Source of the DNA: Marifrigoribacter sp965178585
GTDB taxonomy: Bacteria; Bacteroidota; Bacteroidia; Flavobacteriales; Flavobacteriaceae
Direction of reading: 5' to 3'
Assembly: GCA_965178585.1 (NCBI GenBank)
Contig: OZ238267.1
Location: forward strand, 3,100,001-3,164,000
Length of the DNA stretch: 64,000 nt
Of this stretch, positions 16,066-24,826 are shown one piece after another. Position numbers and translations under genes: made by a program. The first letter of the stretch is position 1. Every line of letters starts with the position of its first letter. The notes under the pieces are model-generated. The model had not been told where the DNA came from. It saw only the letters and a list, made by a program, of their open reading frames with translations, and ran no database searches.

Positions 16066-19000
16066 ATGAGCTTATTTCAGAACTCTGTTCTAAACAAATA
16101 TTTAAAAGGATTAGAGTCCGAAAAAGTTAATGATGCTTATGAAAGATTTATAAGCCATTTCCATAATCTAACCATTCAAGAAAACATAAGGAATTCCAAA
16201 GAGGAACAGTATCAAGGTGAATTTCTGATTGACCTTTTTGTAAATGTTCTCGGATATGTAAAAAACCCTACACCCGATTTCAATCTTACAACGGAATTAA
16301 AAAACATAAAAGGCTCTAAAAAAACAGATGGAGCAATTTTAAAGGGAGAAAAAGCATTTGCAGTAATAGAGCTAAAAGGAACAAATACAACCGATTTAAA
16401 CAAAGTAGAAACCCAAGCATTTGGATATAAAAACAACCAACCAGGTTGTAATTATGTAATTACTTCCAACTTTGAAAAATTGCGTTTTTACATAGATAAC
16501 GCAGTTGACTTTGAGGAATTTAACTTATTCCAATTAACAAAAGAGCGTTTTGATATTCTTTGGCTTTGCCTTTCGTCTGAATATCTTTTAAAAGACATTC
16601 CTAAAAAGATTAAAGACGAATCTTTAACGCAAGAAGAAAATGTTACCAAAAAATTATATAAAGATTATGCTTCTTTCAGAAATGAGATTTTTGATGCCAT
16701 TCAAAAAGAAAATCCTGAATACGATAAACTAACATTGTTCAAGAAAACACAGAAATTACTTGACCGTTTTTTATTTATCTTTTTTGCTGAAGATAGACTG
16801 TTATTGCCACCAAACTCTATCCATTCCATCGTAAACCAATGGACTGATCTACGAGATAAATATGACGAATATTTTCCTTTGTACGACCGATTTAAAAAAT
16901 ATTTTGGTTATATGAACACAGGACACAAAGGACAGCAACACGATATTTTTGCCTACAATGGTGGCCTTTTTGAAGCAGATGAGATTTTGGACAATATCAA
17001 AATCAATGACGACTTACTTTACAAACACACAGTTAATTTAAGTAATTACGATTTTGAAAGTGAAGTTAGTGTAAACATACTTGGGCACATTTTTGAACAT
17101 TCGTTAAACGACATTGACGAAATTCAGGCAGAAATACAGGGACTTTCAAATGAACAAAGCAAAACAAAACGTAAAAAAGATGGTGTTTTTTACACACCAA
17201 AATACATTACCAAATACATAGTAGATAATACTGTTGGAAAACTCTGCGAGGAAAAGAAAATTGAACTTGATATTCAAGAAGCTGAATACGAAAAAGAACG
17301 TAAAGGAAGAAAGAAAGCAACATTAAAAAACTTAACACAAAAATTAGAAGATTATAGAAAATGGTTATTACAAATTACCATTTGCGACCCAGCTTGTGGA
17401 AGCGGAGCTTTTTTAAATCAAGCTTTGGAATTTTTAATAGCAGAACACCAATATATTGACGAATTACAAGCCAAACTTTTTGGAGATGCAATGATATTGA
17501 GCGAGGTTGAAAATGCAATTTTAGAAAACAATTTATTTGGTGTAGATATTAATGAAGAAAGTGTGGAAATTGCAAAACTCTCACTTTGGTTAAGAACTGC
17601 TCAAAAAGGTAGAAAACTAACTTCTTTAAATAGTAACATTAAATGTGGTAATAGTTTAATTGACGACCCAACTGTTGCGAAGGATAACGCCTTTAATTGG
17701 AACAAGGAATTTCCAGAAGTTTTTGAAAATGGTGGTTTTGATTTAATAATAGGTAATCCACCTTATGTGAATTTTAAAATGTATCCTTCTTCTGATAGAG
17801 AATTTTATAAAATAAAATTTGCAGAGATTTTCAATGGTAAAGCTGATTTACTTTACTACTTTTTTTATCTCTCATTGAACATTTTAAAAAAGAATGGAGC
17901 ATTAGGTTTTATAACTTCAAGATACTGGCTTGAAGCAGAATACGCTACTCTTTTAAGAAATGTAATGCTAAAAACTACAGAGATAAAAAAAATACTCGAC
18001 TTCAAAAATATAACAATTTTTGAAGATGCTGGAGTAAAATCAAATATCACCATTTTAAGAAAAAAAACAGCAAATATTAAAAATGCTACTTCTTATTATG
18101 ATTTTTACGGTAAAAAAATTGTTGATATAAATACTGCTACAGAAGTAGATAAATTTAATGTTATGCAATCATCATTATTGTTAAATGAGGATTGGAAGTT
18201 CTTCCCAAAACCAATACTTAATTTAATAAGCAAAATTAAAAAAGCAGGTGTTGCACTTGATACAGTTTGTCATTGCCTTCAAGGTGTGATTACTGGAGCT
18301 GATAAAATATTTGTAATTCGGGAAAATGATGATTCTTGGGGTAAAATCGAAAATGAGTATCTAAAAGATTGGATAAAAGTTGGAGATATTCATAGATATT
18401 TTATAAAACCTGTAGAAAAAAGAAAAGTCGTCTATACTGAATTAATAAATGTTGATGAGATACCAAATTCAGTCTATACATATTTACAACTTCATCAAGA
18501 TAAATTAAACAAAAGAAGTGGTGTTAAAAATGGTTCCTATTCTTGGATTGGTTGGCATAGATACAGAAATAAAGAATATATAAACCAACCAAAGTTAGTT
18601 ACAAGGTTTAAAGCCTCACATAATACATTTGCTATAGACTTAAATAACAGTTATTCCAGTGCTGATGTAACTCACGTAGTTATAAAAGAAGAAAATAAAG
18701 AAAATATTTCGTTAGAATATTTGTGCGGTTTATTAAATTCAAAATTACTTGATTTTTATTTTAAAAGTTATGGTAAATTAATGGATTATCGTTACGAATA
18801 CTATCCAAGTCCTGTTGGTAAAATATCACTATTAGTTGCTGACTATAATGGGCAAAAAATTGTTAATGATAAAGTTGTGCATATTAGTAATTTGTTAGAA
18901 AAATTAAAAAACCTGGAATTAAAAATTAATCAATTTATACAGTCTAAACTTTCTATAGCAAAACAGATTATTACAGGTTTAGAAAAATTAAGTTTTAGTG

Positions 19001-19209
19001 ATTTCATTAAAGAGCTTAAAAAGCAAAAAGTTGAATTAAATATAAGCGATGAGGCTGAATGGATGCAATATTTTAATGAACAGAAACAAAAAGCACAAGA
19101 ATTAAAAAGTGAAATAGACAAAACCGACAGAGATATTGACCAAATGGTTTATGAATTATACGGATTGACAGATGAGGAAATAAACATTGTGGAAGAAGCA
19201 ACTGCATAA
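16066..19209 (+). CDS. type IIG restriction-modification enzyme (Eco57I-like, fused nuclease-methyltransferase-specificity)
   Basis: A 1047-residue single-chain enzyme. An N-terminal PD-(D/E)XK-type nuclease domain (about 45-110) includes EQYQGEF, TDGAIL and AVIELKG. A helical connector follows. The N6-adenine methyltransferase domain has DPACGSGAF (motif I, about 443-451) and NPPYVNF (motif IV, about 563-569). The C-terminal target recognition region (about 700-960) has a TaqI-like specificity pattern and a final coiled coil. It cuts unmethylated DNA and modifies host DNA using S-adenosylmethionine. It is the only obvious defence cargo of the integrative element and stands alone on the plus strand. 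Length and motif order are complete, so it is probably active. Confidence 0.88.
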   Translation: MSLFQNSVLNKYLKGLESEKVNDAYERFISHFHNLTIQENIRNSKEEQYQGEFLIDLFVNVLGYVKNPTPDFNLTTELKNIKGSKKTDGAILKGEKAFAVIELKGTNTTDLNKVETQAFGYKNNQPGCNYVITSNFEKLRFYIDNAVDFEEFNLFQLTKERFDILWLCLSSEYLLKDIPKKIKDESLTQEENVTKKLYKDYASFRNEIFDAIQKENPEYDKLTLFKKTQKLLDRFLFIFFAEDRLLLPPNSIHSIVNQWTDLRDKYDEYFPLYDRFKKYFGYMNTGHKGQQHDIFAYNGGLFEADEILDNIKINDDLLYKHTVNLSNYDFESEVSVNILGHIFEHSLNDIDEIQAEIQGLSNEQSKTKRKKDGVFYTPKYITKYIVDNTVGKLCEEKKIELDIQEAEYEKERKGRKKATLKNLTQKLEDYRKWLLQITICDPACGSGAFLNQALEFLIAEHQYIDELQAKLFGDAMILSEVENAILENNLFGVDINEESVEIAKLSLWLRTAQKGRKLTSLNSNIKCGNSLIDDPTVAKDNAFNWNKEFPEVFENGGFDLIIGNPPYVNFKMYPSSDREFYKIKFAEIFNGKADLLYYFFYLSLNILKKNGALGFITSRYWLEAEYATLLRNVMLKTTEIKKILDFKNITIFEDAGVKSNITILRKKTANIKNATSYYDFYGKKIVDINTATEVDKFNVMQSSLLLNEDWKFFPKPILNLISKIKKAGVALDTVCHCLQGVITGADKIFVIRENDDSWGKIENEYLKDWIKVGDIHRYFIKPVEKRKVVYTELINVDEIPNSVYTYLQLHQDKLNKRSGVKNGSYSWIGWHRYRNKEYINQPKLVTRFKASHNTFAIDLNNSYSSADVTHVVIKEENKENISLEYLCGLLNSKLLDFYFKSYGKLMDYRYEYYPSPVGKISLLVADYNGQKIVNDKVVHISNLLEKLKNLELKINQFIQSKLSIAKQIITGLEKLSFSDFIKELKKQKVELNISDEAEWMQYFNEQKQKAQELKSEIDKTDRDIDQMVYELYGLTDEEINIVEEATA

Positions 19210-19269
19210 GCTTAAGTTCAATTCACTATAAAACAAACAACGAAAACAAGTGCCTTAGAAAATAAAACT

Positions 19270-19515
19270 TTATTGTTTTGTCTTATTAATCGGCTGTTGT
19301 TTATTTGTACCATCTTTGTTAAACCCTATTAATAATACAATGTGGTAGACAAAAGGTGATAATACAACAAAAAATATAACAAGGGTGTAATTAGTGTTAA
19401 GTATATAAGAAATGCTGTGCGTAACGTATTGCATCATACTAAAATTCTCTCCACAGTAACTAAAAAGTTTTATTGGTGTGTTATTAAAATGTTCTTTTAA
19501 AGATGCAGTAGGCAT
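19270..19515 (-). CDS. small membrane protein of unknown function
   Basis: An 81-residue protein with one clear hydrophobic segment (about residues 41-63, TLVIFFVVLSPFVYHIVLLIG) and a hydrophilic Lys/Gln-rich C-terminus. An amphipathic N-terminal region comes first. It begins immediately downstream of the iteron-like repeat region, convergent with the restriction-modification gene. It may be a real small gene of the element, but no family is recognised and it could be spurious. Confidence 0.4.
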   Translation of the reverse strand: MPTASLKEHFNNTPIKLFSYCGENFSMMQYVTHSISYILNTNYTLVIFFVVLSPFVYHIVLLIGFNKDGTNKQQPINKTKQ

Positions 19516-19856
19516 TCATTTATTAATCTTTCTTTTTATCTACTGTTCCAGTATATAGGTATTAGTTTATACCCCTATATATAGGGGGTTATAAAACCAT
19601 ACCTTAAAACTATACGGCAAAACCAAAACCATACCTTTTAATTAGTTTGCAAAAACCCTGTGTTTATAATGGTTTTAAAGGATAAAGGTATTAAGGTATT
19701 TTTTTAAGGTATTTCAAACCAAATCTATAGGTATTATTGCAATAATACCTTAATGCATCAATAATCATAAAAAATACGATGCAACCAACACCTTTTGCAT
19801 TTAAAAAACCTTTGTTTTAATGTTTTACGATGCTTTATAACATAAAAACTAAACTG
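19516..19856. other. iteron-like repeat region (possible origin or operator)
   Basis: There is no gene here. AAGGTAT or its complement ATACCTT occurs at 19599-19605, 19631-19637, 19685-19691, 19693-19699, 19706-19712 and 19745-19751. A perfect 22-bp palindrome AGGTATTATTGCAATAATAC+CT lies at 19729-19750, and CCCCTATATATAGGGG (16 bp) at 19572-19587. Clustered short repeats next to a RepA-like ATPase gene resemble iterons of a replication origin, though they could also be an operator for the small membrane protein gene. The rest is AT-rich. Confidence 0.5.
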
Positions 19857-19896
19857 AATAAAAAAGGAGCCGCAGAAAATAGACAACTGCAGCTCC
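19857..19896 (-). terminator. terminator after the RepA-like ATPase gene
   Basis: GGAGCCGCAG (19866-19875) pairs with CTGCAGCTCC (19887-19896), with one mismatch and an 11-nt loop. On the minus strand it is followed by a T-rich run. Confidence 0.75.
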
Positions 19897-19956
19897 TATG
19901 TAGAGTTCTATTTTCGGATGTTAAATATCACTCTACTACCTGAAACGAGTTAAATT

Positions 19957-21030
19957 TTAAAATGGGAGTTCATCCTCATAATTATTTTGTGCTTCCTTTT
20001 TTAAATCGGGATTTAATGTATAGGGTCCACGGCTTATATTTTGTAAAATTATTTGTTGCTCCTTACAACCTTTAATAATCTTTTTCGCTTTCATTTCTGA
20101 TAAGCTTCTTTTAAACTTTGCTAAATGAATATCTTGCAATTCACTTAGTAAATTTCCGTATGATAAAATGTCCTTTGTTTCAAAAGCATCAATCATTAAT
20201 TCGTTTTTATCTTTAGCTGATAAAGTAAATTTTAATTTCCCTTTAGGAATATCACATAATTCTGGTATTCCATTATCATCAATTCTAAAAGCAAATATTT
20301 CGGGAGATATATTTCTTGATTGAATAGCCTCAACAATAGACACTTCTTTATCAATATCTGATACTTTTACCTCAAACACCGTTTCAGCTTTATTGGTTAA
20401 TTCTGTACCTATATGCCCTCTTGCAAAACTATTACCTTTGTTTTGATGTAATACAACCATTATATGAATATGATATTTTGCCGACCATTTTAGTAAAAAA
20501 TCTAAAATCTCGGTAGCTTCTGCTTCATCATTAATTGATTTTATCAAATCTCGTATTCCATCAATAATTACATATCCTAAATTTGGAGTAGTCATTATTT
20601 CGTACTCAATAAATTTTAATCTTTCTACAGTATTAAGAGTTCTTAAGGAAAAAACTTTAAGTTCCTTAAGTTCCTTTAACCCTGTATGTCTATGGATGCG
20701 TTTTAATGCAAGATGAACGTGTTTTCTACCTTGTTCTGTATCAAAATATAGAATTGTTCTTTTGTTTTTAGGTAAACGATTCTCGAACTGCTCTAACGTT
20801 TTATCATTACTCAATAATGTTGTTGAAACAATATTCATAAGAAATGATTTCCTAGATTTAGCTTTTCCGATAATAGAAGATATATTCCCAAGTGTACCCA
20901 TATAAGCGTTTTTGCCTATTGTTTGAATCCAAGCAATATCATCATCCAAAAACTCCTCATCTTTTTTTACAAGAAGGTTCTTATGGTTTTTCTTAAAGAA
21001 TTTTTTTAGTGCTTTCTTATCTTTAATCAT
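19957..21030 (-). CDS. RepA-like AAA/RecA-fold ATPase
   Basis: A 357-residue protein. The nucleotide-binding loop is IIGKAKSRKSF (about residues 53-63), the GxxxxRKS variant seen in RepA/RSF1010-type hexameric helicases. Walker B-like YVIIDGIRDL lies near residue 155 and the sensor-like segment MVVLHQNKGNSFARGHIG near 190-207. A C-terminal helical region ends in a basic/acidic tail. RepA-type helicases unwind an origin in plasmids and mobile elements, which fits the iteron-like repeats downstream. It is the last gene of the element's minus-strand block and is closed by a terminator. Mobilisation or replication of an excised circle is inferred. Confidence 0.75.
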   Translation of the reverse strand: MIKDKKALKKFFKKNHKNLLVKKDEEFLDDDIAWIQTIGKNAYMGTLGNISSIIGKAKSRKSFLMNIVSTTLLSNDKTLEQFENRLPKNKRTILYFDTEQGRKHVHLALKRIHRHTGLKELKELKVFSLRTLNTVERLKFIEYEIMTTPNLGYVIIDGIRDLIKSINDEAEATEILDFLLKWSAKYHIHIMVVLHQNKGNSFARGHIGTELTNKAETVFEVKVSDIDKEVSIVEAIQSRNISPEIFAFRIDDNGIPELCDIPKGKLKFTLSAKDKNELMIDAFETKDILSYGNLLSELQDIHLAKFKRSLSEMKAKKIIKGCKEQQIILQNISRGPYTLNPDLKKEAQNNYEDELPF

Positions 21031-21129
21031 AATAATTGGTATTGGGGAAAATTATGTAAGAAACGAGTATGTTATTGATTAAAATTACTTTTGTCATCCG
21101 ATTGAAGTTTTTAATAATTAATATTTTAT

Positions 21130-21483
21130 TTAAAAATGATATTCTGTTTCAGAAAAAATATTCTTCTTCTTTGGTGGTATCAGCCCTAATAGCAAACTAT
21201 CTTCATCAAGTAGCATTATCTTCCCATAAGTCATAAAACAAGCCCTTAGATTGTGGCTCTGATACTTTGACACATAAGCAAGCATATAGATGTAGATACA
21301 TTTTCTACTCACTCTATTATCGAGTTTTGATCGATGAACTATACACTTCTTTTTCTGTGAGTACTTAAACCCTTCTTTTTTCAATACACTTAGGAGTCTA
21401 CTTGGGTTTACAGTTAAAACCTTAGAATAACCAACGAGTGCAGTTTCAAAAAAAGGATAAATATGGTTAACTGGTAGTTTCAT
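21130..21483 (-). CDS. hypothetical protein of the element
   Basis: A 117-residue basic protein with no signal peptide or membrane segment. It has a Lys-rich region (KYSQKKKC near residue 40), a central hydrophobic patch and several Cys. It overlaps the preceding gene end by 4 bp (ATGA type), so it is translationally coupled to it. Similar position in related elements suggests a replication or mobilisation accessory, but no domain is recognised. Confidence 0.55.
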   Translation of the reverse strand: MKLPVNHIYPFFETALVGYSKVLTVNPSRLLSVLKKEGFKYSQKKKCIVHRSKLDNRVSRKCIYIYMLAYVSKYQSHNLRACFMTYGKIMLLDEDSLLLGLIPPKKKNIFSETEYHF

Positions 21484-22187
21484 CGAATTCTTTTTATTTG
21501 GTTATAATTAATTTTTAAATCACTTAAATCACTTGATAAATCAGAAACATAGGGTTTACATAATTCAATAAATACATTAAATAATCTTTCATTTTGCGGA
21601 GTAAAAACACCTTCTTCTCGTAGTTTGAAATTCTCTTTATATGTATTAATAAATAATTCTATAGCTTCAATTTTATCTAACTGTTTTTGGTTATCTACAT
21701 AAACTGTAAAGTACCTTTTAGATAGGTTTACCTTTACAGAATTACCAGATATTTCGACTAAATCTTTGCGTTTGAAATATACTTTAGCAGGAAATTTAAT
21801 TTCGTTTTTTTCATTAGATTTTAAATTCTCTGCCCAACTGTAAAATGGATTGTTAGTTTCATAAAAAATCAATAATGTATTTTCAAGCTCTTTATACTTC
21901 TGTTCAATAATTTTTAATGGAGTTGTATCTAATTGTATGAAATCAAAATAACGGAGTAAAGACACATCTTTAAACGCTGAATTCTCTTTCCATTGACGTT
22001 CCCAATAATCAATAACAGGACTTATCCATTGCTTTTCATTATCAAGTTCATCATACGTGATTTTTACACCATTCTTTGTTAGTTTTGAAATCAATTCTTT
22101 TGCTTGAATTTTTAATGCTCCAAAATCTTCTAAGGATTTGATAAAATTTTCGTGATAATCCTTTTTATAATACAGTACTTTTTTCAT
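21480..22187 (-). CDS. hypothetical protein of the element
   Basis: A 235-residue soluble protein, Lys- and Glu-rich, without recognisable motif. It lies between the HTH gene (the two share one base at 22187) and the 117-residue hypothetical protein (4-bp overlap), so all three are one coupled unit. Expression with the HTH regulator suggests a role in element maintenance. Confidence 0.6.
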   Translation of the reverse strand: MKKVLYYKKDYHENFIKSLEDFGALKIQAKELISKLTKNGVKITYDELDNEKQWISPVIDYWERQWKENSAFKDVSLLRYFDFIQLDTTPLKIIEQKYKELENTLLIFYETNNPFYSWAENLKSNEKNEIKFPAKVYFKRKDLVEISGNSVKVNLSKRYFTVYVDNQKQLDKIEAIELFINTYKENFKLREEGVFTPQNERLFNVFIELCKPYVSDLSSDLSDLKINYNQIKRIR

Positions 22188-22492
22188 TATATATTTTTTT
22201 TAATTTCTTCAATTGTTGATTGTCGACCTTGCTTTATCCATTTGATAATCTCTGAGCGAAAAAATATTAGTTTTTGCCCTCGTTTATGATGTGGTATTAA
22301 ATTAAGTGAAGTGTTTTTGTAGAGTGTAGGTTTACTGCATCCAATTAACTCACAGCATTCCTCTGTGCCAATTGGCAGTTCAACTTCTGATTTTGGAATA
22401 TTATGCAGCTTTAAAGCTTCAGCTACAATTTCTTTTCCAAGTGATTTAAGATCTTTTACAGTGATTCCTATTAACCTATTATTATCTTCCAT
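22187..22492 (-). CDS. excisionase-like helix-turn-helix DNA-binding protein (HTH_17 type)
   Basis: A 101-residue protein. Residues about 43-88 form a winged HTH of the MerR/excisionase kind: GTEECCELIGCSKPTLYKNT for the recognition helix region, then the IPHHKRGQKLIFFRSEIIKW wing. Such proteins act as recombination directionality factors or as repressors of element genes. It is encoded downstream of the integrase with an AATGTATT/AATACATT repeat operator in front, which fits self-regulation. Excisionase versus regulator cannot be decided from sequence. Confidence 0.78.
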   Translation of the reverse strand: MEDNNRLIGITVKDLKSLGKEIVAEALKLHNIPKSEVELPIGTEECCELIGCSKPTLYKNTSLNLIPHHKRGQKLIFFRSEIIKWIKQGRQSTIEEIKKNI

Positions 22493-22564
22493 ATCGTATT
22501 AAATATTTAATTCAATACAAAACTAATGAGATACTAAAGGTTTAATTAATGGAATAGTGTGTAC

Positions 22565-22589
22565 TAATGTATTAATACATTAATACATT
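22565..22589. promoter_or_regulatory. AATGTATT/AATACATT repeat operator before the HTH gene
   Basis: AATGTATTAATACATT (22566-22581) is a 16-bp perfect palindrome, 18 bp with flanks, followed directly by another AATACATT (22582-22589). It lies 74 bp upstream of the HTH gene start. Confidence 0.45.
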
Positions 22590-22612
22590 TTATTATGCTG
22601 TTTTTAAGGATA

Positions 22613-23260
22613 TTATGAATTGTGATTTTTGAGATTTTTTTGAAGTAAATCGAGTAAAACAGTACTCTTTTTAGCGTTTTTAGATAGCACTTTTATGGTA
22701 CCTGTAGAATACTCTTCAAATTCTATCCTAGCAGTACTAAAACGACCAAATAATTTAATACTAAACTCATTTTCAAGAATCTTTTTAGTCTTAAGTTTAT
22801 CTTCAATATACCCATAATCATATAAGAAAAAAGCTAATGCTCCAAAATTGGAATAATTAATTTCTTTAGTTTCATCTTCAACCCATTTATAATTATTCTC
22901 GTTTTCTTTTTTAATCTGTCCAATCTCAAGAAGGTAATTTATAACTTCTTTGTAATATTCATTTTTTTTAAATAATGATTCAAAATTAGGTGCTTTATTA
23001 AGGTTTACTTTTTTTAATTCATCTTGAAAATATTGCAATACATTTTCAAGGTCATCATAAAGTTTTTTTACTTTTATTGTTTGGGTAGAAGGTTTAAGCT
23101 TAACCATTTTTCCTAACACTTCAGCAATGTCATATATAGTTTTGTTTAAATATTTTTTTCTTTTATCAGAGTCTAAATTTTTAAAAACACTATTATATTC
23201 AGTTAACACCTTTAAATCAAGAAAATTAATTTCTTCAATAAATTTTTGTTCTTTACTCAT
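22613..23260 (-). CDS. hypothetical protein next to the integrase
   Basis: A 215-residue Lys-rich, mostly helical protein with no recognised domain. Its start lies 3 bp after the integrase stop, so both are one transcript. Genes in this place in Bacteroidota integrative elements are often accessory or regulatory, for example RteC-like, but similarity is not visible here. Confidence 0.55.
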   Translation of the reverse strand: MSKEQKFIEEINFLDLKVLTEYNSVFKNLDSDKRKKYLNKTIYDIAEVLGKMVKLKPSTQTIKVKKLYDDLENVLQYFQDELKKVNLNKAPNFESLFKKNEYYKEVINYLLEIGQIKKENENNYKWVEDETKEINYSNFGALAFFLYDYGYIEDKLKTKKILENEFSIKLFGRFSTARIEFEEYSTGTIKVLSKNAKKSTVLLDLLQKNLKNHNS

Positions 23261-23263
23261 AAA

Positions 23264-24553
23264 CTAAAATTTCATTAAATTCTTAGCAAATTCCTTTTTT
23301 GTTTCATCTTCAAATCCAGCAAAATATCTTTGAGTTGTTGACAAATCACTATGACTTAATGCCTCACTTACAAACTCCATAGATGCACCATTGCGTATGG
23401 AATTACTTGCAAAAGTATGCCTTGCCCAATAAGTAGAAATCCTAAAGTTAAATCCATTTCTTTTTGCTAAAGCGTTAAGATGTGTATTAATAAAACTTAC
23501 AAATAGTTTTACTTTTCGTTGTTTTTCTGCTGCATCATCCTTATCACTAACTATGGAAAAAATTAATTGTTTTGGATTTTTATCGCCGTTTCCATACTTC
23601 TCAATTATATCTTTTGCAAAGTCATTTAAGAAAACTTCTATCTTCTTTTTTTGTCTTCTTGTGTTTACTGTTTTTGCTCTGTAATATCTTAATACATTTT
23701 CATTAATATCTAAATTTTCATATCTCAATAATGAAATGTCTTTTATATTAATTCCATTGCAAGCATAACTAAAAAACCAAAAATCTTTTGCTTTTTCTTG
23801 ATTTTGAGTTCTTGGTTTTGCATTAAACAAAACTCTTAATTGCTGCTTGGACAATGCTCTTTTTGTTCCAGTAGTAAGTGGCACTTGATATTTTTCTTTA
23901 CCAAAAGGATATAAATTTTGTTTAATATCATTGTCGGCTATTGCTTTATTGAAAATTGTCATTAATGACTTTAAATACATAGATACGGTAGTATAACTTT
24001 TACCTTCATCATCAACTATAAATTTTTCGTAACCACTTAGCCATTTAGGTGTAATATCATAAAAAGTAACAGTTTCAATCTTTTTGTTATTCATCTTTTG
24101 TTTTAAATATCTTTCAAAAGACTTTAATGCAGAACGATAGTTAATAGCAGTAGAAATTTGATTATTATTCCTTAATTCCAACATCGTTTTTTGGTAATGA
24201 CTAAATATGCTTAAAACAGCACTCTTATTTCTAAAAAATTTCCTCTCAAACTCCGCAAAAGTAAACTCCTCTATTTCAGCAGCTACTTTATCAGCTTTAT
24301 TTTCAATTTCAACAATCTTTAATTTTAATTGTTTTCTTTCATTTCTATGTAGTAACAACTTACGTGAAAGACTTTCATTCTTGACTTTAACGTTAAACAT
24401 CTTCTCAAAATCACCAACAGATACATCAATGTTTATTGGATAAATTGCATTTTTTTTCTCAATAATTGAATATAACCTTAGTTTTAACGGATAAAGTCCA
24501 CTTTTCTTTTTAGCTCTGGTATCAAGGTATATTGAGGTTCTGTACTCTTTCAT
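23264..24553 (-). CDS. tyrosine-type site-specific integrase
   Basis: A 429-residue recombinase using the ATG at 24553 (MKEYRTSIYLDTRAKKK). An upstream in-frame TTG would add 8 residues, but a TTTGCAT-like element covers it. It has an Arm DNA-binding domain (about 1-90), a SAM-like core-binding domain (about 110-205) and a catalytic domain (about 225-420). The catalytic set is Arg in the ISLLRYENL region, Lys, the helix TYWARHTFAS (His-x-x-Arg type Arg and His), and the nucleophile Tyr in STTQRYFAG. It cuts and rejoins the 21-bp core sites at the element ends. The gene is next to the right core, the usual arrangement. Confidence 0.9.
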   Translation of the reverse strand: MKEYRTSIYLDTRAKKKSGLYPLKLRLYSIIEKKNAIYPINIDVSVGDFEKMFNVKVKNESLSRKLLLHRNERKQLKLKIVEIENKADKVAAEIEEFTFAEFERKFFRNKSAVLSIFSHYQKTMLELRNNNQISTAINYRSALKSFERYLKQKMNNKKIETVTFYDITPKWLSGYEKFIVDDEGKSYTTVSMYLKSLMTIFNKAIADNDIKQNLYPFGKEKYQVPLTTGTKRALSKQQLRVLFNAKPRTQNQEKAKDFWFFSYACNGINIKDISLLRYENLDINENVLRYYRAKTVNTRRQKKKIEVFLNDFAKDIIEKYGNGDKNPKQLIFSIVSDKDDAAEKQRKVKLFVSFINTHLNALAKRNGFNFRISTYWARHTFASNSIRNGASMEFVSEALSHSDLSTTQRYFAGFEDETKKEFAKNLMKF

Positions 24554-24587
24554 AATGCTATCTATATAATAATGCAAATATATGACG

Positions 24588-24610
24588 TTTGCATTTTATT
24601 TGCATTATTT
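24588..24610. repeat. right copy of 23-bp arm-type repeat
   Basis: Identical in sequence and orientation to 14943-14965, with two TTTGCAT units 11 bp apart. It lies just upstream of the integrase start and 118 bp from the right core. An inverted ATGCAAA copy lies at 24572-24578. Confidence 0.65.
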
Positions 24611-24727
24611 TAGTATAAAAACCTATAAACGGATATAATTAGGAATAAGTGTTTTTCTGTAAAAACCTCATAAACAGTATGTTTTAATAGGAAAATAATA
24701 AATAGATAAAAAAGAAAACAACGCTTT

Positions 24728-24748
24728 AGTATAACACGCTAAAATACT
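24728..24748. repeat. right attachment core of the integrative element
   Basis: Identical 21-bp copy of 14868-14888. It lies 20 bp beyond the gdhA terminator, so the element entered the gdhA-porZ spacer. Confidence 0.85.
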
Positions 24749-24768
24749 ATTTATTTTGAATTGATATT

Positions 24769-24803
24769 AAAAAGAAAAAGGTTGCCTTTATAAGACAACC
24801 TCT
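24769..24803 (-). terminator. gdhA terminator
   Basis: AGGTTG (24779-24784) pairs with CAACCT (24796-24801). On the minus strand the hairpin is followed by TTTTTCTTTTT. It lies 23 bp after the gdhA stop. Confidence 0.7.
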
Positions 24804-24826
24804 TTCTATATATTGGTGTGTTTTAA

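Larger units (their letters stand above)
14868..24748. mobile_element. 9.9-kb integrative element carrying a type IIG restriction-modification gene
   Basis: The element is bounded by the perfect 21-bp direct repeat AGTATAACACGCTAAAATAC+T. It encodes, on the minus strand, a tyrosine recombinase next to the right end, a hypothetical gene, an excisionase-like HTH gene, two hypothetical genes, a RepA-like ATPase and a small membrane protein. It also carries a plus-strand type IIG restriction-modification enzyme, a ribbon-helix-helix gene and a structured RNA candidate. A 23-bp repeat lies just inside both ends. No relaxase or conjugation genes are visible, so it needs helper transfer or behaves as a satellite. 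It separates gdhA from porZ. Confidence 0.85.
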
